A stretch of DNA of 64,000 nucleotides from Nematopogon swammerdamellus (lineage: Eukaryota; Arthropoda; Insecta; Lepidoptera; Adelidae), in assembly GCA_946902875.1 (NCBI GenBank), contig OX336350.1, positions 20,326,048 to 20,390,047 of the forward strand, written 5' to 3'. The notes beneath the pieces are model-generated. The model saw only the letters and a list, made by a program, of their open reading frames with translations, ran no database searches and was not told the DNA's origin. Position 1 is the first letter of the stretch. Each line of letters opens with the position of its first letter. Shown piece by piece: positions 48,801 through 60,800 of the stretch. The translations under genes and the position numbers were made by a program.

Positions 48801-51800
48801 GGAGCGGTGACGACGCGGCGGCGCGGCGCGGCGCGGAGGAGCGGCGGCGCGGCGCGGAGGAGCGGCTTGTTATTGCTTGCTTGCATGCGTGAGTGGCACG
48901 CTGCTACTGAGTTACCGCACCGCACCGCACCCCACCGCACCGTGCCATGCTGCCGCCGCGCGCGCCGCGCGCGCCGGCCGGTACCTATGTTGCTATGATA
49001 TTTGCCATACATACCTAAATGCCTATCTACCTATTACCTACCTACCTATTTTTATTTTAGTTTTCATCGATAGTCTATTTAGAGGTTTATAAAAAGTGGT
49101 AAGTACATGAACTAAAATAATTTGGAAGAAATTACAATAAAATGTTATTTAGGTAAAATAATAAAAAATAAAAAATTAGAATCACGCATCAGTTACATAA
49201 GCCACAATCATTTTAATAATTAAAATAATAAAAAAGCAAAAAAAAAAACATACGAAAGTGGGATTCGAACCCCGAACCATCAACTCTTTAGGCTGATAGC
49301 GACAAACTACGCTAAATGTGACTTGAACGTGCGAAGCGAAATTAGCAGTCGCATGGTACATTATGTAGAATTCCCGAATGCTCAAGGTCGTTGGCGTTTG
49401 TCACGGCCTTAAAAGTGGATTTTGTGATTTTTAATAATGAGTTCGAGGCGTAGTGAGTCTACTTGTGCTATATTGGGACTAGCTACCAACTATGAGGGGC
49501 GTCATTAAATTTATGTTATTTGTCAAGAATGACTTGAAATTGAAGTATAATGAAAAGGATTCATCCAATTCAGCTATATATGCGATTGTTTCTTAATAGA
49601 TCAACAATATTTGGACCAAAGCTTCGATTCCAACCTTCACTAAGGAACAAATTATTCAATTACTGAAATCCTATTTCGAAAAGTACCTCAATTTAAAAAG
49701 ATACCCCAAAAACTAACGAAATTATAGTTTTGAAAACAAACTGAAGTGTTTTTAGAGTCATCTGAGAAGCTTTTCGACGTTGCCGCTTGTAAATGCACTT
49801 TATTTGAATCTTGTTCGTGTTTAAAAAGTTCCCATCAATTCGAGAAATTACAGGAAAATAGTTATAAGCGGTAAAAATAAATGTTTTCTCTACTTACCCT
49901 CACACGTGCAATTTGTGCATCAAAATTTTTACAGATTTGAAAATCCCATAATGAACGGCCAGCACCGTGACTCGAGCGAGGACGACATCCGCCTGATGAA
50001 GGCTCGCTCGCACATCCTGCACAAGGTGCTGGAGGGCTGCCTGCAGCGTCAGGAGGCCTCCGTACTCTACCCGTACCTGCCCAAGAAGACCGAGTACACC
50101 GTGTTCATATCTCTCACCAAGTGCCAGTCGGATCTGTACAAGCACTACCTGAGGAGCATCGCCAATCAGAACAAGCAGGGCATCCTGAAGGACTTCCACA
50201 TCCTGCAGAAGATCTGGACGCATCCGCAGGTCCTGCACAACTTCCAGCTGAAGGCGCGCGACGGCATCCCTATTAAAGGTTGGTCTAATTCAGGCATGGG
50301 TTACCTTTTTGATCCAGGGGCCACATAATTGTTTTGTTGTCGAGTCGCGGGCCACATTTCTAAAATGTGTACCCTACCTACTTGCATCGATGCCTATTTA
50401 TAATAAGTAAATGTGAAAGTAAGTAGATAACACACTATTAAATATTACAATAAAATTTCCTGTCAGAAATTGCGCGCAACGAGCAAGCCGAGCGTCGTCG
50501 TCGTCATACTAGCTGGCTGACCTGCAACTGAACTGAACTGAATGAAGTGAAGCGACTGCTGCGCTCGCCGCAAAAGTGCAGCAGCCCGGCGCGGCACGAT
50601 TTTTGAATGAATATTTCGGCTAGTCGGGCCGGACCTAAATAATTTACAGGAAAGGATCACGGGCCGGACAAAAAGACCTCGCGGGCCGGATGTGGCCTGC
50701 GGGCCGTAGGTTGCCCATGCCTGGTCTAATTTGTCCACTATCAGGATGGCATTGGGACTCAGCCAGCCTGCGTTGGTTGGGTTATTTTGCGGATTACCGT
50801 CCCCTTGCTCTGCCAATCCTTTTTTTATAATCCTTAAGCAGTAATAGGTATATTGTGTTGGGTACACATATTACTGCTTAAGGATTATAAAACATATTCG
50901 CAAAGTACCATACAACACGCACAATGCAACATTCAAAGCAATGTATGTGTATTTGAAAGCCTTGAATTTATTTATTTATTATTTTAGACATCCAGCCTTG
51001 GCTGATACGTCTAAATCCAGTTAAAATTTGTTGTTTTTGTCATTACCTTGTATTTTTTTAAATTTAATTATCGTTCTTGAGCACTCTTTTTGAGAATTAT
51101 GTTTTATTTGTTAAATATTTATCTAGTAAATTTTTGAATTGGTTGGTACTAAGTGCGCTTATTACTTCCTCTGGAAGTTGGTTTCAGTCGTCCACCACTC
51201 TGTTTGTTATGAAATGTTTGCGAGTATTGCTATTAATGATTGTTCGACTTAGTTTCATGCTGTGGCCTCGAAGATGAACGTTTTGGTTCAATGTGAATGA
51301 ACCTCTTTTTTTTTATTGTAAGCAACGAGCCACCCATAATAACGTGTCCAATGACGCCCATGGGCATCCGGTCGTATGCGGGGGTTGCAAATGGGCATGC
51401 CGGCTTGACATGTACCTATTCACGCCCCTCTCAAAAGATGTGAGACTGTACTTGGGAGGGAATATGTGGACGTATTACACATTCCTGTAATAGAAATAAA
51501 CACTCTTGCAGACGAGCTGAAGATGGAAGACGATCTGGGCACGGAGGAGCTGGGCAGCGAGGAGATGAAGGCGGCGGGCGCCGGGGGCGAGGTCTGGTGG
51601 ACGCAGTACCTCGACGATGGGCAGATGTTGAACGCGCTCGAATCCTCCAACAAGTTCCAGGTCGTCTTCAAGATACTCGACCAGTGCCTGCTCGTCGGCG
51701 ACAAGCTGTGAGTTGATATTATTGTTTTTTTTTTAGTTTAGGTTAGGTTTTTTTTATAAAAATAAAAGAAAAATATTTTTTTTATAGAAAAATGTTTTTT

Positions 51801-54800
51801 TTTTAAGCGAAAAGTGGCGCCGAGCGGCCCTTGAGGTGTGTAACGACTCCCATGGAAATTCGGTCGTATGCGGGGGTTGCGAAAGCCATGTCGGCCTGAT
51901 AGGTGCCTATTCACGCCTCTCTTAAAGGACCCAAGACTGTACACACCATTTTAGCTGCATTTTCGTCCGTCACGCCTTTGAGCGCCGACCTTGACATAAA
52001 CCCAGATATTTCGTAAACTAATGAAGTCAATAAACTCTCTTGTAACAGAATGCCAATGAAATTACCTTCAAAATGATAGATTAATCCTCGTCAATCCTAA
52101 AGAAAAAAATTATTGAAAGAGCAATAGACGAAATTGTGCGGCCATCTAATGCGTACGGTTTTGGGGGACGGCCGGCCCCTTTGGAAGCCAACGGTAGTAA
52201 ACGTTATTGGGGCCGGTTGGCCCCTTTGGAAGCCAACGATAGTAAACGTTATTGGGGCCGGCTGGCCCCTTTTGAAGCCAACGGTAGTAAACGTTATTGG
52301 GGCCGGCCGGCCCCTTTGGAAGCCAACGGTAATAAACGTTATTGGGGCCGGCCGGCCCCTTTGGAAGCCAACGGTAGTAAACGTTATTGGGGCCGGCCGG
52401 CTCCTTTGGAAGCCAACGGTAGTAAACGTTATTGGAGCCGGCTGGCCCTTTTGGAAGCCAATGGTAGTAAACGTTATTGGGGCCGGCTGGCCCCTTTGGA
52501 AGCCAACAGTAGTAAACGTTATTGGAGCCGGCTGGCCCTTTTGGAAGCCAATGGTAGTAAACGTTATTGGGGCCGGCTGGCCCCTTTGGAAGCCAACAGT
52601 AGTAAACGTTATTGGGGCCGGCCGACCCCTTTGGAAGCCCAGAGGTGAATAATAAAAAAATGGCAACTGTATTTGTTCTCAGTCTCATATTCTCAACGTC
52701 GCTGCTGACGATGGACTCGCTGGAATACTTCCTGAAGATCATCAACAAGTGGAGCCTCGGTCGCGAGTACTACCGCCTCGACGGCTCCGTGCCGCCGGAG
52801 GTGCGGCAGAAGTGGTGCCGCGAGTTCAACGCCGACAACAACACCAACACCAAGTTTGTCGCCATTCTTGCTGATCTTTGATAGTATACATCCACATTTG
52901 ATAGTCCAGCAAATTGTTTATTGTATAATTTCATCCATAGGTAGGTAAGCTACGCTTGGACATGTCGAAAATTGCGCCAGTTCTAAATTCAATCTTCGCA
53001 TTGAATTTAGAACTGGCGCAATTTTCGACATGTCCAAGCAAACTTCCCAAGTCACAATGTTTTGTTAGTACCTTATAAGTATCAGATTATTCAGTATTCA
53101 TGTTTATGCTGTAAATATTGAGCGGTACTATGGGTTAATTATTAGTAAGTTAGTCACTAACTTAAAAATAAATAACTTACTAATTCGCTCGGCGTCCACC
53201 TAGATAAACTTAAAAAAAATAACATTATGTAAAGACTAAATTTAATCCAAATCATTAAGATTTGTTTCCGAGAAACCAAGTAGCTAGCACTTTAGTGAGC
53301 TAAACTTGTATAATATAATAGCTGTGCCGATCGTCCGCGTAGACTTGCCACGACCCCATCTACCGGGTTCAATTTTGCAGCCCTATAGGGCCGCAGAACA
53401 GTTTACGGGTTAGTGAGCTAAACTTAAAAAGGCTGCGGACTACTGCGGCCCCTGAATGGTTTCGGTGCCGCGGCCCAATAGGGCCGCTGCATAGAGAACG
53501 CGTAAATGTCATTTTGCGACCCTAGGGCCGCAGAAGAGTTTACGGGTTAGTGAGCTAAACTTGTATAGTATACTAGCCGTGCCCGCCATCTACCGGGTTC
53601 AATTGTATTTTCAAACCATCCGGGGACCTACTCAAATATACACACAAATTTTCAACCAAATCGGTCCAGCCGTTTAGGAGGAGTTAGATGACAAACACAC
53701 ACACAGAAGAATTATATATATAAAAGGTATATTATACAAGTTTAGCTCACTTAAATTAATATGATAATGTAACGGTCAGATTGTTCCTGATCTCGACGCG
53801 CGCCGGCTGCCTCGGTCTGAACATGACGGCGGCCAACCGTGTGATCATCCTGGACACCTCGTGGAACCCCGCGCACGACATACAGAGCATCTTCAGAGTC
53901 TACCGCTTCGGACAGAGGAAGGACTGCTTCATCTACAGGCTCGTCTCGATGGTATGTACGCTGACGCTTTCATCATAATATTTTTTTATTTATTTTTTTA
54001 TGTAAACCAGCATGGGTGGCTATGCCGAGAGACCAATGGTGCAGTCGACAGAGCCAAAATCACCTCTCCACACGAAACCACGCTCAGTTAGGTGCCATGC
54101 CAGCAGATTTGCGGACTGTTGCTAGGCTGTCTAGCCCGTTAATACGACGACGCTTGAAGACACCCAGGTTAAAGGATTCAGGAAATACACTCGCCGGAAG
54201 ACAGTTCCACACCCTAGCGGTGCGACAAAGAAACGATTTAGAGAACCGATGGGTTCTCAAAAGCCCAATGTCAACAACAAAAGGGTGCTGAGTCTCTCTG
54301 CGACGAGTCATGCGGAGGTAGGACGGGTGGTAGGGAATATACACGTGTTGTTGTCGCTGTTGGGCGTAGGGGCGGTTCTACATACATACATATCACACAC
54401 GCTGAATCCCGACAATCGAAGTAAGCAGAGTAATCGGTGTTGTGCTGTAAGAGCTCTGGTCAATTACAGCACAACACCGACCACCGCATTTCGCAAAGTA
54501 TTCGAACAAGACTCAATCGATCAAGCAGCAAGTAAGGCACGAAGACCCACCTGCTGCATGACTCGGTGGAAGTACCGTGCCAAGGTGAGAGGTGGCGTGC
54601 CTGTCGCCCTTTAGCACGCCATCTTGTCCTTAACCCCTCGTCGCCTTTTACGACATGCATGGGGAGAGATGCAGTGGGGCTATTCTTTTTAAGTACAGCT
54701 CCCACACGGTACTTAAGTACTGGCCCCACACTGTTCTCCGCCGTCAAATTAGGTCCTCTTGGTCGATCGGACCAGCTACCCCAACCGGCTTAAGTTCACC

Positions 54801-57800
54801 GTGAAGGCCACAGCGGCCATAGTGACTGCATAGCTCAACAACAGATGACGGCCGAGCATGTTTTGTTGGAGTGTTGTTTTTTTTTATGGAAGCTGACACG
54901 GTTGGCTACATCAGCTACAACATCCGTGATGTCAGCCCATAACACCTTGGTGAACTAGGCGCCATGTCAGTGCTTCTGAACTGAACTGGACGGAAAACAC
55001 GAACTATTTACATAGCCGTTTCGACCGACGTTTCGTTCAGTGCGGTGGTTGTACCAACCCGGGCGGGATAAACCCTACCACCTAGTAAGGTAAGAAGGGA
55101 AGGGACCTACAGTTTTACGTGGAATCCGAACCACGGTCAGCCTCCAACGGTCGAGCGGTCACCCATCCAAGTACTGACCGCTCTCAGCGTTGCTTAACAA
55201 CAGTCGACCGACCGCACCACTGAGCTACCGAGGCTGACAAAATCTGGTCTCTGTGTGTTGTGTGTCTAGTTTGTAGTGGGGATAGGTGTTCTGTCCACTT
55301 ACTATGCTGGGTATGGGCCTCCGCGTTTCGGCTCCACCTTCCAGGAGTGCATCTATGAATGAACTGTTCCGTGCGGGTAGTTTTTTTTCATCCAATGTCA
55401 ATGTTCACTCAAAGTCATGACTACCCACATTTACATATGTTATACAGTATAGCCTCGATAATCCGTACTCAGGCTAATCCGAACGCCCCTAACGAATCTT
55501 TTATTTTATTGATGATTCTCCTACTCCAAATGTCAAGAAAATACCCCACTCGCAAGCCGTATCAGCACTTAACACTTGGTTGGACTGAGCTGACGAAAAT
55601 GACCTCTCGTTATCTGAAAAGATGATGCTACGTAATTTGAGGGACAAGAATTTTGATTGGTCAATAAATAGAACACCACACTAAAGTAGATCAGTTTATA
55701 ACTAAGTAACTGTTTTTTGGGTATTCTATGATTCAGAATGTCACTCAATACTCGTATGTTTTCAAAGTATGTATACAGCTGTTTCATTGAACTTGTCTAT
55801 CTAACATACTATATTCTGAACGCTTCGTGAGTCCGAACAGGGGTAGTTTTTTGGTAGTTCGGATTATCAAGGCTCTACTGTACAGTATGTGCAGACATAA
55901 CAACAGGAGTGTGTCTCTTGTGGTTTCAGGGCACGATGGAGCAGAAGATATACGAGCGGTCGGTGACGAAGCAGGCGGTGGCGTGCCGCGTAGTGGACGA
56001 GCAGCAGATCGACCGGCACTACAACATGGCCGAGCTCACAGAGCTCTACAGGTATACTGTCACTCACGCTCTATCTATACTCACACCCAGCTTCTTACAC
56101 TAGAACGATAAAAAAGGTATGGACCCCGAACCCTATCCTCGCCAGCGTAACACGATATAAGTAAAAGCATACTTGTTTCATGGGACGGTCGCGCACTGGC
56201 CCGTCAGTCTGTCATCGGCCGCGTTCGCAAAAACCTGTTTAAAATGCTCGCATGCTCTGTGTTTACGTGTAAAAACACTACAGCCAAGTTTAGTGTGCGC
56301 AATAGTGGAATATCTTATCATCGGTAAGTACACTCTGCTCCCCGCAACTCGGCGATGCTAGTTCTCATACAAGCATTTGACAGTCCGGTGTCCATACCTT
56401 TTTTATCGTTCTAGTTCTTACCTTTCATTACTATGTGATAGAGCTTATTTTTAAGGTTCCGTACCCGGTACGGGACCCTATTACTAAGCCTACGCCGTCT
56501 GTCTGTCCGTCCGTCCGTGCGTCCGTCCGTCCGTCCGTGCGTCCGTCCATGCGTCTTTTTTTAAATTGTTTTTTTATGTAAACCAGCATGTGTGGCTGTG
56601 CCGAGAGACCAATGGTGCAGTCGACAGAGCCGTAGAGGAGTGCGAGTGGGGCAGCGTGCGCGGCGAGGGCGCGTTGCGGACGGGCGACGCGCTGCTGCAG
56701 GAGGTGGTGGCGGGGCTGGCGGCGGTGCGCGCGGTGCACGAGCACGACTCGCTGCTGCGCGACTCGTGCGAGCAGCAGCTGCCCGAGCACGAGCGCTAAC
56801 TATGTGTGTGACTGCGTACTGCACAGGTTCGAGGAGTGCGAGTGGGGTGCGTGCGGGGGGAGGGCGCGGTGCGGGCGGGCGACGCGCTGCTGCAGGAGGT
56901 GGTGGCGGGGCTGGCGGCGGTGCGCGCGGTGCACGAGCACGACTCGCTGCTGCGCGACTCGTGCGAGCAGCAGCTGCCCGAGCACGAGCGCTAACTATGT
57001 GTGTGACTGCGTACTGCACAGGTTCGAGGAGTGCGAGTGGGGTGCGTGCGCGGCTAGGGCGCGGTGCGGGCGGGCGACGCGGCGCTGCAGGAGGTGGTGG
57101 CGGGGCTGGCGGCGGTGCGCGCGGTGCACGAGCACGACTCGCTGCTGCGCGACTCGTGCGAGCAGCAGCTGCCGGAGCACGAGCGCTAACTATGTGTGTG
57201 ACTGCGTACTGCGCAGGTTCGAGGAATGCGAGTGGGGGAGCGTGCGCGGCGAGGGCGCGGTGCGGACGGGCGACGCGCTGCTGCAGGAGGTGGTGGCGGC
57301 GGTGCGCGCGGTGCACGAGCACGACTCGCTGCTGCGCGACTCGTGCGAGCAGCAGCTGCCCGAGCACGAGCGCTAACTATGTGTGTGACTGCGTACTGCG
57401 CAGGTTCGAGGAGTGCGAGTGGGGGAGCGTGCGGGGGGAGGGCGCGGTGCGGACGGGCGACGCTCTGCTGCAGGAGGTGGTGGCGGGGCTGGCGGCGGTG
57501 CGCGCGGTGCACGAGCACGACTCGCTGCTGCGCGACTCGTGCGAGCCGCAGCTGCCCGAGCACGAGAGCTAACTATGTGTGTGACTGCGTACTGCGCAGG
57601 TTCGAGGAGTGCGAGTAGGGGAGCGTGCGGGGGGAGGGCGCGGTGCGCACTGGCGACGCGCTGCTGCAGGAGGTGGTGGCGGGGCTGGCGGCGGTGCGCG
57701 CGGTGCACGAGCACGACTCGCTGCTGCGCGACTCGTGCGAGCAGCAGCTGCCCGAGCACGAGCGCTAACTATGTTTGTGACTGCGTACTGCGCAGGTTCG

Positions 57801-60800
57801 AGGAGTGCGAGTGGGGGAGCGTGCGGGGGGAGGGCGCGGTGCGCACTGGCGACGCGCTGTTGCAAGAGGTGGTGGCGGGGCTGGCGGCGGTGCGCGCGGT
57901 GCACGAGCACGACTCGCTGCTGCGCGACTCGTGCGAGCAGCAGCTGCCCGAGCACGAGCGCGCCGCCGCCTGGGACCAGTTCCAGCGCGAGCAGGCGCAC
58001 ACGCGTACGTACCACCGCACCCCGCTGAATGAATATACATCTCCCTGTGCAGAGGATTATGCTTTATGTTGAGGACTCTTGACTCCGTGGAAATCTGTTA
58101 GCATTCCAATACATACATTTGCATACACACTTAGCGGCGGGTGGCCGAGTGGTTTGTGCATCGGCTTCTCAGGCGAGAGGTCCGCGGTTCGAATGCCGTT
58201 GGCGTGTACCAATGAGTTTTTTCTGACGAAAAAATTTACGTGCATACCTACACCTGCTGCTTCACCGTTCGGAACCGGTGTAAAACTGTAGGTCCCTTCC
58301 CTTGCCCATTACTAGGTGGTAGGCTCAAATTGTACCCGACTGGGTTGGTACCACCGTACTGGATGTAAGAAGGCCGCATAGCAGCCTCGGTTGTGTTCTC
58401 CTCTAGTCCAGTATATCCAGCAATCCAGGGAAGTCTCCGGTATGGCACCTACCTTCTCGGAGGTGATATTGGCTGGTCGGAGCATGCGCTTTAGCCCCTC
58501 CAACTCAGCCACCCATACCGGATTACATAAAAAAAACATATATACCGCACGCTGTATCCTGACAATCGGGGTAAGCAAGGTAATCCGTGTTATGCCGCAG
58601 GAACTCTTGTACGTTTAGCAAAGTATTCGGACAAGATAACTATCAAGCAGCAAGTGAGACATGAAGGCCCACCTGCTGCATGACTCGCTGGAAGGACCGT
58701 TCCAAGGTGAGAGGAGGTCGCTGTATACCCTGTCGCTCTTTAGCACGGCATCTTGTCCTTATTCCTTAGTCGCCTTTTACGACATGCACGGGGGAGATGC
58801 AGTGGGGCTATTCTTTTTAAGTACCGGCCCCGCACAGTTCCATTCAAAGTTTCAAGAATATAGCCGAATCTGTTTACGAGCTACAGGGTGTGGTTATGCT
58901 TTTATTTTTCAGAGACACAGTCATTGGGCGAGAAGCAGAGAGTTCGGAAAAAGGGTCCTGTACCGATGAAGCAGCAAGTGCAGATACCCATCCAGAACAA
59001 CCAGGAAGGCTCTATACTCGGCACGCTGCTGAATACGTCGGAGACACCGCCGCCTCTGGGCATAGAGAGCCCCACGAAGAGGCCGGTGGTCAAGCCGCGC
59101 CGCTACCGCCTCATCTCCGACTCCTCCACCGACTCACCCGAGGCGCCCGACGCTGTCGGCGACCCCGACTGGGACGACGCGGACGACAAGGAGCCGGTTC
59201 GGCAAATTAAAAAACAGCATCTCTACCAGCCGATCAAGCCGGCGCCCGTGAAAGTGGTCACGATCGACGGTCAGGGTCCGAGCCTGCGAGTGTACGCCGG
59301 GAAGCCCCCGGAGGCCAGCACCTCCGCCGCGGCTGAAGGCACCATCGTTCTCAGCGATACCGAGCAGGGGGCCGACGTGGCGCCACCGCCGAAGCCGCGG
59401 CCCCGCGGCGAGCTGTCGTTGAAGAAGACCGCTTCGCTGCTGCAGCAGCCGGAGAAAGTGGCGCTGCATCCGTCGCTACTGACGAACCCGTACTTCCTCA
59501 AGATCGTGGCGCACACGTACCGCTCGTGGAACCCCAACCTGGAGGACGAGGCGGCGACGGCGGCCGCGGAGTTCAGCGCCCGTCAGCTGCTGAAGAAGGG
59601 CGGTGAGATCATGAGCGGCACTCTCCACGACATCGCCGTCAAGGTGCGTCCGCGTCCTCTTCACTATTTAAAGACAAGCTAGGTGGTAGGCTCAAATTGT
59701 AGCCGACTGGGTTGGTACTACTGTACTGGATGTAAGATGGCCGCATAGCAGCCTCGGTTGTGTTCTGTATTCCAGTATAGCCAGCAATCCAGGGAAGTCT
59801 CCGGTATGGCACCTACCTTCTCGGAGGTGATATTGGCTGGTCGGAGCATGCACTTTGGCCCCTCCGACTCAGCCACCCATACCGGATTACATAAAAAAAA
59901 AAGCATTCGCAGTGACATGGCAGCGGGCGCCCTAGTGGATAAATCTTTAGCGAAGTTATTATTTTTACATTTTGAAATCATACAATTTGGAAACAGAGTG
60001 GTGGGCAACCGGAACCAACTTCCATAGGAAGTAATAAGCGCACTTAGTACCAACCAATTCAAAAATAGACTAGATAAATGTCTAACAAATAAAACATAAT
60101 TCTCAAAAAGAGCGCTCAAGAGCAATGAATTAAATAAAAAATAAATAATTTAAAATCCAAGATAACGACAAAAACAAAAAAAATTCACTGGATTTAGACG
60201 TATCAGCCGAGGTTGCCTGTCTAAAATAAATAAATAAATTTGGTTCGTGGTTGTAAAAAATTTAGTTTCAATAGTATGAACTTTATGTTTTACTCACCGC
60301 CATTTTAACAGATTCAGGTTCAGATATTTATTAAACATCATGCAATCACTCCTTCGCAGACTCTCGGCATTCAGACCATGAAAGTGCTGTGGCACAATTA
60401 CCAAGTGGAGAAGGCTTCAACCTCGGCTGCCTCCACACCCGCGCTGCCTAAACTCGCACCGAAACCTGCGCAAGGAGCTAGAATGATGGTGCGTGCACCG
60501 TCCCCGCGTGGACCCAGACCGATCACACCCGCCGTACCCTCTGTGCGGACCGTCCCAGCCATCCTGAAGAATGCGGCACAGTCGGCGGCGGGGAGGGGCG
60601 ACCGGGTGATGCAAGAGTCAGTGGTGGAGGAGCCGCAACCGGTGTCGCTGCACGCGGGTGCACCCCCCGCCGACCCCGTCCCCTACTCACTGTGAGTTAC
60701 ACTTTGAAATTTCTTTATTGATGCCTTCAAAGATACTGTCCCTGTGAGTTGCCCGTTACACTTTTAAACTTCTTTATTGATGCCTTCAAAGATACTGTCC

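Larger units (their letters stand above)
43275..49408. mobile_element. Candidate 6.1-kb TTAA-flanked element enclosing the satellite
   Basis: TTAA at 43271-43274 and 49409-49412. Ends GGCGGTGACAAACGCCAA and inverted GGCCGTGACAAACGCCAA, 17 of 18 identical. No transposase is visible inside. Two independent short copies of one family could give the same picture, so the assignment as one element is inference. Confidence 0.5.

Noticed and set aside
48548..49092. CpG-island-like region with open frames, considered as an internal promoter or gene
   Set aside because: The GC content comes from simple GGC/GCG repeats. No exon, start or homology could be supported.
52097..52748. Four overlapping 170-200-codon open frames on both strands
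   Set aside because: The 60-bp unit is a multiple of three and stop-poor, so several frames are open at once. No start context, no homology, and it lies in an intron.
56561..58072. Long Arg/Ala-rich open frames of 125-326 codons on both strands
   Set aside because: They are out-of-frame and antisense readings of the GC-rich exon 18 array.
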